The notes under the pieces: model-generated
Database searches by the model: none
Seen by the model: only the letters and a program-made list of their open reading frames with translations
Told to the model about the DNA's origin: nothing
In this document: piece after piece, positions 1 through 6,308 of the stretch
Layout: each line of letters opens with the position of its first letter
Numbering within the stretch: position 1 is the stretch's first letter
Program-made: the position numbers and the translations under genes
Assembly (NCBI GenBank): GCA_031276105.1
Contig: JAISNS010000247.1
Coordinates: forward strand, 1-6,334
Direction: 5' to 3'
DNA: 6,334 nucleotides
Source: Dysgonamonadaceae bacterium
GTDB lineage: Bacteria; Bacteroidota; Bacteroidia; Bacteroidales; Azobacteroidaceae

Positions 1-31
1 TATTGCAAGACATAAATACACTGATTTCATT

Positions 32-129
32 GTTTCATTAAGTGTAGAACTCTATGTAATATGCGGTTGCAGTTTGCGTATGACCGTAAAGATACTGAAG
101 TTATTACATAGAGTGTTCAAATGAGAAAC
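32..129. repeat. Long imperfect inverted repeat in the left intergenic region
   Basis: Bases 49-60 and 103-114 are a perfect 12-base inverted repeat (ACTCTATGTAAT against ATTACATAGAGT). The arms extend outward with further matches: GTTT 32-35 with AAAC 126-129, and CATT 36-39 with AATG 120-123, separated by a two-base bulge and an unmatched stretch. The centre is about 42 bases. No transposase or coding gene lies inside. It could be the fold of an RNA, a miniature inverted-repeat element or a remnant of an insertion sequence end; the sequence alone does not decide. The pairing is seen directly, the interpretation is open. Confidence 0.5.
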
Positions 130-185
130 GAAAGAACTCCCCTCGTACAACAGCATAGCCAACCGGGTACAAAAGAGCGGTTATT

Positions 186-262
186 GCGTGTATGAAATGC
201 GTTCGCCGGCCTATTTGCTACCGCCTAAACAGCGTTACACGCGCGAGTGAGCGAAAGAGGCC
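186..262. other. G+C-richer intergenic stretch with nested pairing potential
   Basis: This part of the gene-free left end is about half G+C by hand count (121-280), clearly richer than the A+T-rich sequence on either side. It contains a 7-base inverted repeat, GCGTGTA at 186-192 with TACACGC at 236-242. A longer imperfect one pairs 208-219 (GGCCTATTTGCT) with 250-262 (AGCGAAAGAGGCC), giving 11 pairs with one mismatch and one bulge. The two pairings interleave, so they are alternatives or a pseudoknot rather than a single hairpin. Only short open frames cross it (24-27 codons, for example 121-195 and 192-275 on the plus strand), with no promoter match. A structured RNA or dispersed repeat is possible; I recognise no known RNA family, tRNA or rRNA here. 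Confidence 0.3.
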
Positions 263-288
263 TGGTGTGTGTTAGATAATTCCGTTAG

Positions 289-305
289 CTTCCAAACTTT
301 GGAAG
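289..305. repeat. Short near-perfect palindrome
   Basis: CTTCCAA and TTGGAAG pair over 7 bases around a three-base loop. No T-tract follows on either strand, so it is not a typical intrinsic terminator. It sits between the G+C-richer stretch on its left and A+T-rich sequence on its right. Function unknown. Confidence 0.35.
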
Positions 306-444
306 TTAAGAATACGTAATAAAGTGTAAATTTCTGAAACTGCCATATTTACTGCTGTTTTACAAAAACCGCTGTTTTTTGAAAAAATCAAGTGAGCAAA
401 CCCATAGCCGTCAAGTTGGCTCTTATTCTGCCAAGTTTTGAAGC

Positions 445-478
445 AAAAAAACCGTATTCGAATGTTGAATACGGTTTT
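445..478 (-). terminator. Intrinsic terminator of the thrS-infC-rpmI-rplT operon
   Basis: A perfect 12-base stem pairs 448-459 (AAAACCGTATTC) with 467-478 (GAATACGGTTTT) around a 7-base loop. Read on the minus strand it is followed by a run of seven T, of which the first four belong to the stem. It begins about 36 bases after the rplT stop codon, the expected place for the end of this operon. On the plus strand the stem is followed by TTTTCTCTT, so weaker termination from that side is possible. Confidence 0.9.
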
Positions 479-513
479 CTCTTACTGTAAGGTACAAGAA
501 TAGAATTTCCCTT

Positions 514-858
514 TTACTTTACTTTGTTTACAATTGCTTTGAAGGCTTCCGGATGGTTCATCGCCAAGTCGGCTAAAACTTTCCGGTTGATTTCAACGCC
601 GTTTTTGTGTAACGCTCCCATTAAACGGGAATAAGACAATCCTTCCAAGCGTGCGGCGGCATTGATACGCTGAATCCACAAAGCGCGGAAGTTGCGTTTT
701 TTAGCTCTACGATCGCGGAAAGCATAGGTTAAACCTTTTTCCCAAGTGTTTTTGGCAACAGTCCATACGTTTTTTCGTGCGCCGTAATACCCTCTTGTCA
801 ATTTGAGGATTCTTTTTCTTTTAGCTCTTGAAGCTACATGATTAACTGATCTAGGCAT
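514..858 (-). CDS. rplT: 50S ribosomal protein L20
   Basis: A structural protein of the large ribosomal subunit that binds 23S rRNA and is needed early in subunit assembly. The 114-residue product has the usual length for L20. It begins [19 protein letters not shown], has the very basic N-terminal extension that threads into rRNA, and then the conserved [10 protein letters not shown] segment, the [14 protein letters not shown] segment and the globular C-terminal part ([16 protein letters not shown]). The ATG at 858 gives the normal N-terminus. It is the last gene of the thrS-infC-rpmI-rplT cluster, 113 bases after rpmI, and is followed by a strong terminator. In E. coli and Bacillus, L20 represses its own operon by binding leader RNA; whether this happens here is not shown. 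The stop codon is TAA. Confidence 0.98.
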   Translation of the reverse strand: MPRSVNHVASRAKRKRILKLTRGYYGARKNVWTVAKNTWEKGLTYAFRDRRAKKRNFRALWIQRINAAARLEGLSYSRLMGALHKNGVEINRKVLADLAMNHPEAFKAIVNKVK

Positions 859-883
859 AATAAATTAAAAAATGTTGTGAATG

Positions 884-916
884 TCAGCGCCGTTTTTTTA
901 CGGTCTTTTGTGCTGA
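884..916 (-). promoter_or_regulatory. Hairpin in the rpmI-rplT spacer, possible regulatory RNA fold
   Basis: Read on the minus strand, TCAGC (916-912) pairs with GCTGA (888-884). Inside it CCGT (903-900) pairs with ACGG (893-890) around six A. The interior loop is strongly asymmetric, eight bases against one. It lies about 25 bases before the rplT start in an unusually long spacer (113 bases) for this compact operon. No T-run follows directly, so it is not an obvious terminator. A role in L20 autoregulation is inferred from what L20 does in other bacteria; the fold is short and could be chance. Confidence 0.3.
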
Positions 917-971
917 AATTCTGTTAATAAATCGTTTGAAAATCACTGATTGGGTAAATACTCTTAGAAAA

Positions 972-1169
972 TTACCTGAGTCCTAACATTAACTTAACAC
1001 TCGTTACGTTCGATTTGTTAAGAATGGAGAAATGCGTTAATCTTCTCTTTTGCTTTTTTGTCTTCTTCGTTAGAATGTGACTTTTGTAAGCGTGTTTTCT
1101 TTTGATTTTTCCTGTTCCGGTAAGAGCGAATCTTTTTTTGGCACCGGAATTAGTCTTCATTTTCGGCAT
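972..1169 (-). CDS. rpmI: 50S ribosomal protein L35
   Basis: A small, very basic protein of the large ribosomal subunit. The 65 residues match the family's usual length. They open with the diagnostic [14 protein letters not shown] and contain [20 protein letters not shown], the rRNA-contacting segment rich in lysine and arginine. The C-terminal half (residues 43-65) is less basic, as is usual. It lies 32 bases after infC and 113 bases before rplT on the same strand, the standard gene order. No Shine-Dalgarno sequence is apparent before the ATG, only A+T-rich sequence, as is normal in Bacteroidota. The stop codon is TAA. Confidence 0.97.
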   Translation of the reverse strand: MPKMKTNSGAKKRFALTGTGKIKRKHAYKSHILTKKTKKQKRRLTHFSILNKSNVTSVKLMLGLR

Positions 1170-1201
1170 TTTACTTTTGTTTAAATGTTTATAAATTATT
1201 A

Positions 1202-1810
1202 TTATTCAACTTCTTTTTCTTTTTGCAAATCTGCTCTTTTTATCAATTCCTTCGGCGGTTCAACGACTTTTTTAACGCTTCCGCCGCTTGATTTTTTGGG
1301 AGCAAGCATGATGATCATTTTTTTTCCTTCCAAAGCCGGTAATTGTTCGACTCTTGCATAATCTTCCAAATCGCTGGCAAAACGAAGCAATAAAACTTCT
1401 CCCTGCTCTTTGAATAGGATAGAACGGCCTTTGAAAAACACGTAAGCCTTTACTTTAGCTCCTTCTTCCAAAAAGTTTTTGGCATGTTTCAGCTTGAAAT
1501 TATAGTCGTGGTCATCGGTTTGAGGTCCAAAACGGATTTCCTTCACTACGATCTTTACCGACTTGGCTTTCTGTTCTTTCTGACGCTTTTTTTGTTGGTA
1601 GATAAATTTTTGGTAATCAGATATTCTACAAACAGGAGGCGCTGCATTGGGAGAAATCTCAATCAAATCTAACTGTAAATCCCGCGCCATTTTCAAGGCT
1701 TCCGAAACAAGATAAACCCCTTGTTCCACATTATCGCCTACAACACGTACTTCGCGTGCGCGGATTTTTTCATTGACTCTGTACTGATCTCTTAGATTGT
1801 CTTTCTTCAT
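1202..1810 (-). CDS. infC: Translation initiation factor IF-3
   Basis: IF-3 binds the 30S subunit, prevents premature joining of the 50S subunit and checks start-codon and initiator-tRNA pairing. The 202-residue product has the N-terminal domain (about residues 8-70, with [15 protein letters not shown] and [17 protein letters not shown]), the lysine-rich linker helix (about 67-85) and the C-terminal domain (about 86-173, with [33 protein letters not shown] and ending in APKK). It is longer than the E. coli protein (180 residues) because of a charged tail at 174-202, a feature I associate with Bacteroidota IF-3. The start is ATG, not the rare AUU that E. coli uses for IF-3 self-control. It lies 52 bases after thrS. 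A seven-codon open frame (1830 down to 1807) overlaps its start codon as ATGA. Confidence 0.97.
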   Translation of the reverse strand: MKKDNLRDQYRVNEKIRAREVRVVGDNVEQGVYLVSEALKMARDLQLDLIEISPNAAPPVCRISDYQKFIYQQKKRQKEQKAKSVKIVVKEIRFGPQTDDHDYNFKLKHAKNFLEEGAKVKAYVFFKGRSILFKEQGEVLLLRFASDLEDYARVEQLPALEGKKMIIMLAPKKSSGGSVKKVVEPPKELIKRADLQKEKEVE

Positions 1811-1862
1811 TCAAATTTTTTGTTCTCCATATATAATTTTTTGCCTCTCGCCACTCAACAAA

Positions 1863-3806
1863 TCATCGTTGATTCATCTGTTTTTCAACTTCTGCATTTA
1901 AAAGCGCGGCAAAGTTAATAATTTTCATTGAACCAACATCGCCTTCTCCCTGTTTTCTTACAGAAATTTCTTGATTTTCTACTTCTTTTTCGCCGACAAT
2001 TAATAAATAGGGGATTTTTTTTAATTCATTGTCGCGAATTTTGCGTCCGACTTTCTCATTTCGGTCATCAATGGTGACGCGGATATCCTGTTTTTTCAAT
2101 TCTTCGGCGATCGTTTCGGCATATTCGTTAAATTTTTCACTGACGGGAATAACTACGGCTTGATCCGGCACTAACCACAGCGGGAATTTTCCTGCCGTAT
2201 GTTCGATCAAGACCGCCACAAAGCGTTCCATTGAGCCGAACGGGGCGCGATGAATCATTACCGGACGATGTTTCCGGTTGTCGGCGCCGATATATTCCAA
2301 TTCGAAACGTTCGGGAAGATTGTAATCAACCTGAATCGTTCCCAACTGCCAACGGCGTCCCAAAGCGTCTTTCACCATAAAATCCAGCTTCGGCCCATAA
2401 AAAGCGGCTTCGCCCAATTCTATTTTCGCCTTGATTCCCCGTTCCTTGCAAACGTCGATGATAGCTTTCTCGGCTTGTTCCCAATTTTCTTCCGAACCGA
2501 TGTATTTTTCCTTGTTATCCGGATCGCGCAACGAAATCTGCGCCTCGTAATCGGTAAAGTTTAATGCTTTGAAAATGATGTGGATAATATCCATCACTTT
2601 GATAAATTCCGCTTTCACGTGTTCGGGTGCGCAAAAGATATGGGCGTCGTCCTGGGTGAACCCCCGCACACGGGTCAAACCGTGCAATTCTCCGCTTTGT
2701 TCGTAACGGTAAACGGTGCCAAACTCGGCCAGACGAAGCGGCAATTCCTTGTAAGAACGAGGGAAAGCTTTATATATTTCGCAATGGTGCGGACAATTCA
2801 TCGGTTTTAACAAAAATTCTTCGCCTTCTTCCGGCGTATGGATCGGTTGGAAAGAATCTTTCCCGTATTTGGCATAATGTCCGGAGGTTACATAAAGCAG
2901 TTTATTGCCGATATGTGGCGTCATCACTTGTTGATAGCCGTATTCTTTTTGTATTCGTTTCAAAAACTCTTCCAGTTTCAGGCGCAATTGAGTTCCTTTG
3001 GGCAACCAGAGCGGAAGTCCCTGTCCTACGTTTTGGGAAAAGGTAAATAGTTCCATTTCTTTTCCGATTCGCCGGTGATCGCGTTTTTTTGCTTCTTCCA
3101 GCAAGACTAAATATTCGTCCAATAATTTCTTTTTGGGGAAAGTGATTCCATATATACGAGTCAACTGCGGTCGTTTTTCATCGCCCCGCCAATAGGCACC
3201 GGCCACCGACGTCAATTTAATCGCTTTGATATAAGACGTATCCGGCAAGTGCGGGCCGCGGCAGAGATCGGTAAAAGCGCCTTGGGTATAAGTCGTGATT
3301 GTTCCGTCGGCCAATTCGCCGATCAGTTCGGTTTTATAGTGTTCGCCCCGTTCGCCGAACATTTTCAGGGCGTCGTCTTTGCGTATATCCGTCCGGCAGA
3401 TTGGGCTTTTGCGGGAAGCCAGTTCCTGCATTTTTGCTTCAATCACCGGCAAATCGGCGTCTTTAATCGTTACGCCTTCGCCCGGATCGACGTCGTAATA
3501 AAAGCCGTTTTCTATTGCCGGGCCGATGCCGAACTTAATATTCGGATAAAGTTCTTGCAAGGCTTCGGCCAACAAGTGTGCCGAGGAGTGCCAGAAAGTG
3601 TGTTTACCTTCTTCGCTTTCCCATTTATATAATTGAATAGCAGCATCTTCTTCGATCGGACGGGATAAATCGCGCGTTTCTCCATTCACTCCGGCGGATA
3701 CAACTTCCTGAGCCAGACGGGGGCTAATACTTTCCGCTATTTGCATCGCGGTGGTTCCTTTTGCATATTCCCGGATGGAACCATCGGGAAAAGTTATCTT
3801 AATCAT
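1863..3806 (-). CDS. thrS: Threonyl-tRNA synthetase
   Basis: Cytoplasmic class II synthetase that joins threonine to tRNA-Thr using ATP and removes mischarged serine. From the ATG at 3806 it has 647 residues. Domains in order: TGS (about 1-60); editing domain with the HSSAH motif at H73 and H77 plus C182 and H186 in TDLCRGPH; catalytic core with Zn ligands C338 (MNCPHH), H389 (DDAHIF) and H519 (MIHRAPFG); motif 2 arginine in TVYRYE (R367); motif 3 ending SMERF; and the anticodon-binding domain (about 545-647). The editing residues fall at the same numbers as in the E. coli enzyme, which supports this start. An open frame reaches back to 3857, but the promoter lies inside that extension. The ATG at 3815 (MNEMIK) is the other possible start. 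First gene of the translation operon; stop codon TGA. Confidence 0.97.
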   Translation of the reverse strand: MIKITFPDGSIREYAKGTTAMQIAESISPRLAQEVVSAGVNGETRDLSRPIEEDAAIQLYKWESEEGKHTFWHSSAHLLAEALQELYPNIKFGIGPAIENGFYYDVDPGEGVTIKDADLPVIEAKMQELASRKSPICRTDIRKDDALKMFGERGEHYKTELIGELADGTITTYTQGAFTDLCRGPHLPDTSYIKAIKLTSVAGAYWRGDEKRPQLTRIYGITFPKKKLLDEYLVLLEEAKKRDHRRIGKEMELFTFSQNVGQGLPLWLPKGTQLRLKLEEFLKRIQKEYGYQQVMTPHIGNKLLYVTSGHYAKYGKDSFQPIHTPEEGEEFLLKPMNCPHHCEIYKAFPRSYKELPLRLAEFGTVYRYEQSGELHGLTRVRGFTQDDAHIFCAPEHVKAEFIKVMDIIHIIFKALNFTDYEAQISLRDPDNKEKYIGSEENWEQAEKAIIDVCKERGIKAKIELGEAAFYGPKLDFMVKDALGRRWQLGTIQVDYNLPERFELEYIGADNRKHRPVMIHRAPFGSMERFVAVLIEHTAGKFPLWLVPDQAVVIPVSEKFNEYAETIAEELKKQDIRVTIDDRNEKVGRKIRDNELKKIPYLLIVGEKEVENQEISVRKQGEGDVGSMKIINFAALLNAEVEKQMNQR

Positions 3807-3826
3807 CTCATTCATTAAATTTTCCG

Positions 3827-3857
3827 CAAAAGTACGATTCTTTTTGATATGATGCAA
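3827..3857 (-). promoter_or_regulatory. Bacteroidota-type promoter of thrS
   Basis: On the minus strand there is TTGC (3857-3854), 19 bases, then TACTTTTG (3834-3827). This fits the Bacteroidota housekeeping sigma factor consensus of a TTTG/TTGC-like -33 box and a TAnnTTTG -7 box. Transcription would start near 3819-3823, only about 5-17 bases before the two candidate thrS start codons (3815 and 3806). This rules out starts further upstream and leaves no room for a long leader such as the thrS operator of E. coli. Confidence 0.75.
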
Positions 3858-3933
3858 GAATTGCAGGCATTTGGCTAAATCTTTTTTTGAGACGCCGGAG
3901 AAAAAAGATAAAAGATAAAAGCTAAAAACTAAA

Positions 3934-3975
3934 AATTGCGCAAAGCGACGTTTGTTTAGCGTGCTTTGCGCAATT
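3934..3975 (-). terminator. Intrinsic terminator after the broken surface-protein gene
   Basis: A perfect 13-base stem pairs 3934-3946 (AATTGCGCAAAGC) with 3963-3975 (GCTTTGCGCAATT) around a 16-base loop. Read on the minus strand the stem runs into TTTTTAGTTTTTAGC. It starts 10 bases after the stop codon at 3986, so it terminates the LamG/TIG gene and insulates it from thrS. Confidence 0.85.
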
Positions 3976-3985
3976 CTTAATTAAA

Positions 3986-4291
3986 TTATTGATATTCAAA
4001 TACCTTGACAAACCGGTACGTTTCGCTGCCGGTAGTTATCGTAATATCTACTTCTCCCGCAGGATGACTTGGAAGTGTGCAGGTAGCGGTTGAATTGTTT
4101 GTTGTGGCAAGGTTTGTGCAGACAATATTGTCAACCTTCACTTCGGTTATTGTGTTCAACAAATTGCCGCTAAGCGTTAAAGTCCGGTTTCCGGTATTGG
4201 CAGGGCCGACAATCGGCGAAATACCGCTGATATAAAAATCACTGACAGGATCGACATATTTATACACATTGCCGTAAGAATCGTTGTTACT
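3986..4291 (-). pseudogene. C-terminal IPT/TIG domain fragment, out of frame with its gene
   Basis: The frame is open from just after a TAG at 4292-4294 down to the stop at 3986, about 101 residues. It reads SNNDSYGNVYKYVDP, which completes the TIG strand broken off in the upstream frame, and then a full TIG domain (about 80 residues) with the typical ISPIVGPANTGNRTLTLSG opening and the TCTLPSHPAGEVDITITTG ending. There is no ATG before this domain; the first usable start would be GTG at 4267, in the middle of a domain boundary. It has no signal peptide or promoter of its own, so it is very unlikely to be a separate gene. Two cysteines (in NIVCTNL and TCTLP) could pair. Confidence 0.75.
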
Positions 4292-5364
4292 CTAATCTCT
4301 TTTTTTTCCTTACTGCTGCCTTCAGGTACCTTGCACATCAAAAAATGCGGCGAAAGAACAACTACGTCGGTACAGTCCTTACCGTCGATCGTAACACTTG
4401 GCGGCGTAAGATAACGCTTCTGATCCAATTTGGCATTATTCTCTATTTCTTCCGAAGTCAATACCCGATTGTAGAGGCGCAACGACAAAATTGTTGCGTA
4501 TGGAATCTTCAAACCCATCATTAAAAAATCTGTTCCGGTATTCAAGGTTCCGCTTCGCTCAATAATCGTTGCTTGCGTGTTGTTTATAAGCGAGTTTGTA
4601 AGCAGGTCGGCCATATTGTTTCGATAGGTCGATGTTACGGTGTTTATAGTGTTCGGTGTTTCCAGAGATAAAGTACTGGAAAGACAGGTGACCAGATTAG
4701 TTGAGCCTCCGGCAATCGCATAAAATATCCATGGATTATCAGTTCCACAGGCGGGCCGACTCAAACCACGATAGACAAACCCGAACAGTTTATAAGTATT
4801 AGCCTCGCCATATGCAAAAATCCAGCGCTCTTCGTTTGTTTGTTGAGTAAACATATTTTCCGGCGTTCTGAAAATCACTTCCACTGTTCTGTCGGCGCCA
4901 CCAACCGGATAATTGTTGGGTACAGTATTAGTAAAAAACGAATTAAGCCCTGTAGGAGAAGCGAAGCCGCCGACACCCACAATGCCGGGTTCAAGCGACT
5001 GAAAACCGTTAGTCAACCACTGTCCGTCGCCGGCTCCTCTCGGAAGTTCAAATCCGGTCTTTAAATCCTTCCATGCCGTAGCGTTATAATCATGGCTTTT
5101 GTCGCCCAGCCCCCGGTTGTTTATGCCGTCGTAGTGAGCTACTAAATCGCTTTGTGCAGCATAATCGCTCGTAGCGGCATACTGGAAGTCGCCGTAAATG
5201 TAGATGGTATTGCCGCCGGCAGTGCTTCCGAAATTGGGCGAAATACTCGTCGGCGAAAAAGCGAGTTCGTTGTTTTCCGTCAGGGAATGGCAGTCGTCCA
5301 TAATCACCTTTACCTTCCAATTGTCGGTGGAAAAATCTTTCGAATAGGTGTTTGTTGTTGTCAT
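4177..5364 (-). pseudogene. Central fragment: TIG domain interrupted by a LamG-like domain
   Basis: This frame has 395 codons from the first ATG (5364), but is in frame with the upstream signal-peptide piece and separated from it only by a TAA and the codons YLG. Residues about 37-62 (SPTSISPNFGSTAGGNTIYI) open a TIG domain. Residues about 72-318 resemble a LamG/concanavalin jelly roll, starting DLVAHYDGINNRGLGDKSHD and ending with the characteristic ILSLRLYNRVLTSEEIENN. Residues about 322-360 (PSVTIDGKDC to KKEIRVT) close the TIG domain. The last 35 residues (from TILTAMCIN) do not look like any part of this domain and overlap the downstream TIG fragment: they are read-through after the frame change. 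Standing alone it lacks a signal peptide, so it could not be exported in the usual way. Confidence 0.75.
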
Positions 5365-5373
5365 GCCGAGGTA

Positions 5374-5838
5374 TTAGTAATCACCATTATTCTTGCTTGC
5401 ATACCAGCGGTACGTTTTGGCTCCGGGCAGGGAAGCCGTAAAATCGACCATGGTGCCTCCGAATGCGATTGCCGTGTTTGGGGAAGTCAGGGGCGTTCCC
5501 TGCGTCACGATGAAATTTGCGGCAATCCGTTCCCAGTAATCCCCGTTCCAAGCATGAATGCCGATGCAAGTATTTTCGTTTGTGTTGTAAATCAGTGCGC
5601 CTTTTAATCCGGCTTTGGCGGCATCCGTGTTTTCCGGAGTCACTCCCGGAAAGCCGGCTGGAATTTCTGTTGGGTTATCAATGCCTACATTCGAGAGGAC
5701 TAAGCCGCCTTTTGCGCCGCTGTTCAAATCCAGAATTGCGCCGGCTTTCGGCTCATTTAAACCGCCGATAGTTACCTGAGCGCGTAAATTTGTGCTTAAA
5801 GCAAGCGCAAATAATAATACTAAAATTTTTGTTCTCAT
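5374..5838 (-). CDS. Signal-peptide N-terminal fragment of the surface protein
   Basis: The only part of the broken gene with its own start and export signal; as it stands it encodes 154 residues. Residues 1-20 are a good type I signal peptide (MRTKILVLLF, ALALS, then LRA), with likely cleavage before Q21. No lipobox cysteine is present. The following segment (VTIGGLNEPKAGAILDLNSG, then ALIYNTN and CIGIHAWNGDYWERI) is a pattern I know from many Bacteroidales secreted proteins of unknown function. The last 30 residues (FGGTMVDFTASLPGAKTYRWYASKNNGDY) look like the first strands of an Ig-like domain and stop abruptly at TAA, in the middle of the fold. If translated, a short exported protein would result; whether it is stable is unknown. 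No Shine-Dalgarno sequence is present. Confidence 0.7.
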   Translation of the reverse strand: MRTKILVLLFALALSTNLRAQVTIGGLNEPKAGAILDLNSGAKGGLVLSNVGIDNPTEIPAGFPGVTPENTDAAKAGLKGALIYNTNENTCIGIHAWNGDYWERIAANFIVTQGTPLTSPNTAIAFGGTMVDFTASLPGAKTYRWYASKNNGDY

Positions 5839-5884
5839 TGTAATTGTTGTTTATAACTTTAGAACTCCTCTACTATCCCCAAAA

Positions 5885-5914
5885 CAACCGTAAATCCAAC
5901 AGATTTGTCGTAAA
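5885..5914 (-). promoter_or_regulatory. Weak candidate promoter for the surface-protein gene
   Basis: The best minus-strand match in the divergent spacer is TACGGTTG (5892-5885), one base off TAnnTTTG. A poor -33 candidate, TTTA (5914-5911), lies 18 bases upstream. Transcription would start near 5878, giving a leader of about 40 bases before the ATG at 5838. It overlaps the plus-strand promoter at 5904-5934. The weakness may be real decay or may mean that the true promoter is different. Confidence 0.25.
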
Positions 5915-5934
5915 GAAAAAAAGCAATAAATTTG
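5904..5934 (+). promoter_or_regulatory. Bacteroidota-type promoter of the helix-turn-helix gene
   Basis: TTTG at 5904-5907, 19 bases, then TAAATTTG at 5927-5934: a full match to the Bacteroidota -33/-7 consensus with the same spacing as the thrS promoter. Transcription would start near 5940, about 10 bases before the ATG at 5952. It supports the plus-strand frame as a real gene and indicates a very short leader. Confidence 0.8.
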
Positions 5935-5951
5935 CAAAAAAAAGATAAAAG

Positions 5952-6308
5952 ATGAGTCAATTATTATTACCCTTATTTCCGTCAGATTCGCATTTACTTA
6001 CGCCGAGTTTAGCGGTGTATGAACACGAGGAGTATGATTATAATTTACATTGTGGGATGCCGATCTATTCCCACTACAAGAACGATATGACAAAATTTCG
6101 CTATGTCACGTCGAGTTTAGTATTACAGGGACTGTGTAAAAACAGCGATATAATAGTAGATGCGTTTCATGTATCGAACAGCAGTGTATGCAAATGGAAA
6201 AAGAAATTGGAAGAAGGCGGCGAAACAGTCTTTTTCGGCATAGATAATCGCCATGGACACAGTTACAAACTGTTGTCGGACGTATTAGATTTGCCATACC
6301 GAGCTTAA
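5952..6308 (+). CDS. Helix-turn-helix, transposase-like protein, probably a truncated N-terminal part
   Basis: The 118-residue frame starts MSQLLLPLFPSDSHLL at the first ATG after a strong promoter. It has no signal peptide. Residues about 62-90 (CKNSDIIVDAFHVSNSSVC followed by KWKKKLEEGG) fit a helix-turn-helix, with a preceding segment (MPIYSHYKNDMTKFRYVTSS) that I associate with the N-termini of transposase-like proteins in Bacteroidota; the family assignment is tentative. No DDE catalytic region is present. The frame ends at TAA 6306-6308, but in the -1 frame the sequence reads IPSLISQGLNRIF up to the window edge. That would follow naturally after SDVLDL, which suggests two extra bases or one lost base near 6285-6297. 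So it may be the start of a longer, now broken gene running off the right end. It is divergent from the broken surface-protein gene. Confidence 0.6.
   Translation: MSQLLLPLFPSDSHLLTPSLAVYEHEEYDYNLHCGMPIYSHYKNDMTKFRYVTSSLVLQGLCKNSDIIVDAFHVSNSSVCKWKKKLEEGGETVFFGIDNRHGHSYKLLSDVLDLPYRA

Larger units (their letters stand above)
3986..5838 (-). pseudogene. Broken secreted LamG and IPT/TIG-domain surface protein (whole locus)
   Basis: One ancestral gene now split into three readable parts. The frame from the ATG at 5838 is stopped by TAA at 5374-5376, then continues in the same frame to about 4282, where the reading must shift by -1 to continue to the stop at 3986. With one stop replaced and one base restored the product would be about 617 residues: signal peptide 1-20; N-terminal region about 21-115; a beta-rich, Ig-like stretch about 120-185; a TIG domain started at about 195-220 and resumed at about 480-525; a LamG/concanavalin-like domain between them at about 230-476; and a second TIG domain to the end. 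I see no type IX secretion C-terminal signal. The terminator directly after it marks a complete 3' end. A function in surface binding is inferred from the domains only. A sequencing error at either lesion is possible; two in one gene is less likely. Confidence 0.8.

Noticed and set aside
2..124. Open frame of 40 codons entering from the left edge on the plus strand
   Set aside because: It runs through the inverted repeat, has no visible start, and shows no recognisable protein; it could be the tail of a gene outside the window but cannot be supported.
121..275. Small plus-strand frames 121-195 and 192-275, or a tRNA/rRNA/RNase P RNA in this stretch
   Set aside because: The frames are 24-27 codons with no promoter or protein character, and I see no tRNA cloverleaf or conserved rRNA or RNase P segment.
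1484..1672. Plus-strand open frame of 62 codons inside infC
   Set aside because: Antisense to the conserved IF-3 linker and C-terminal domain; no promoter and no protein features.
2250..3632. Four plus-strand open frames of 70-127 codons inside thrS (2250-2564, 2580-2810, 2838-3050, 3249-3632)
   Set aside because: They are antisense shadows of a strongly conserved synthetase gene, with no recognisable protein or promoter.
3807..3857. Upstream extension of thrS beginning [10 protein letters not shown]
   Set aside because: The promoter boxes lie within it, the residues are not part of the TGS domain, and the family start MIKITFPDG fits the ATG at 3806.
3899..3934. A-rich run with repeated AAAAGATA as a repeat array
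   Set aside because: It is only two or three imperfect units and is the T-rich tail of the terminator read on the other strand.
4297..4310. Programmed -1 frameshift at the A8 run in the surface gene
   Set aside because: A -1 slip on A-AAA-AAA leads at once to AGA GAT TAG, so it cannot join the two TIG parts.
5374..5376. Reassignment of TAA as a sense codon
   Set aside because: rplT, rpmI and infC in the same window all end with TAA at their normal family lengths.
4840..5771. Open frames on both strands overlapping the broken surface gene (4840-5064 and 5152-5607 and 5517-5771 plus; 5090-5320 and 5387-5569 minus)
   Set aside because: They overlap the recognisable LamG/TIG and signal-peptide frame and have no domain or promoter of their own.
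6106..6297. Minus-strand open frame of 63 codons
   Set aside because: Antisense to the helix-turn-helix gene, which has a strong promoter and a recognisable fold.
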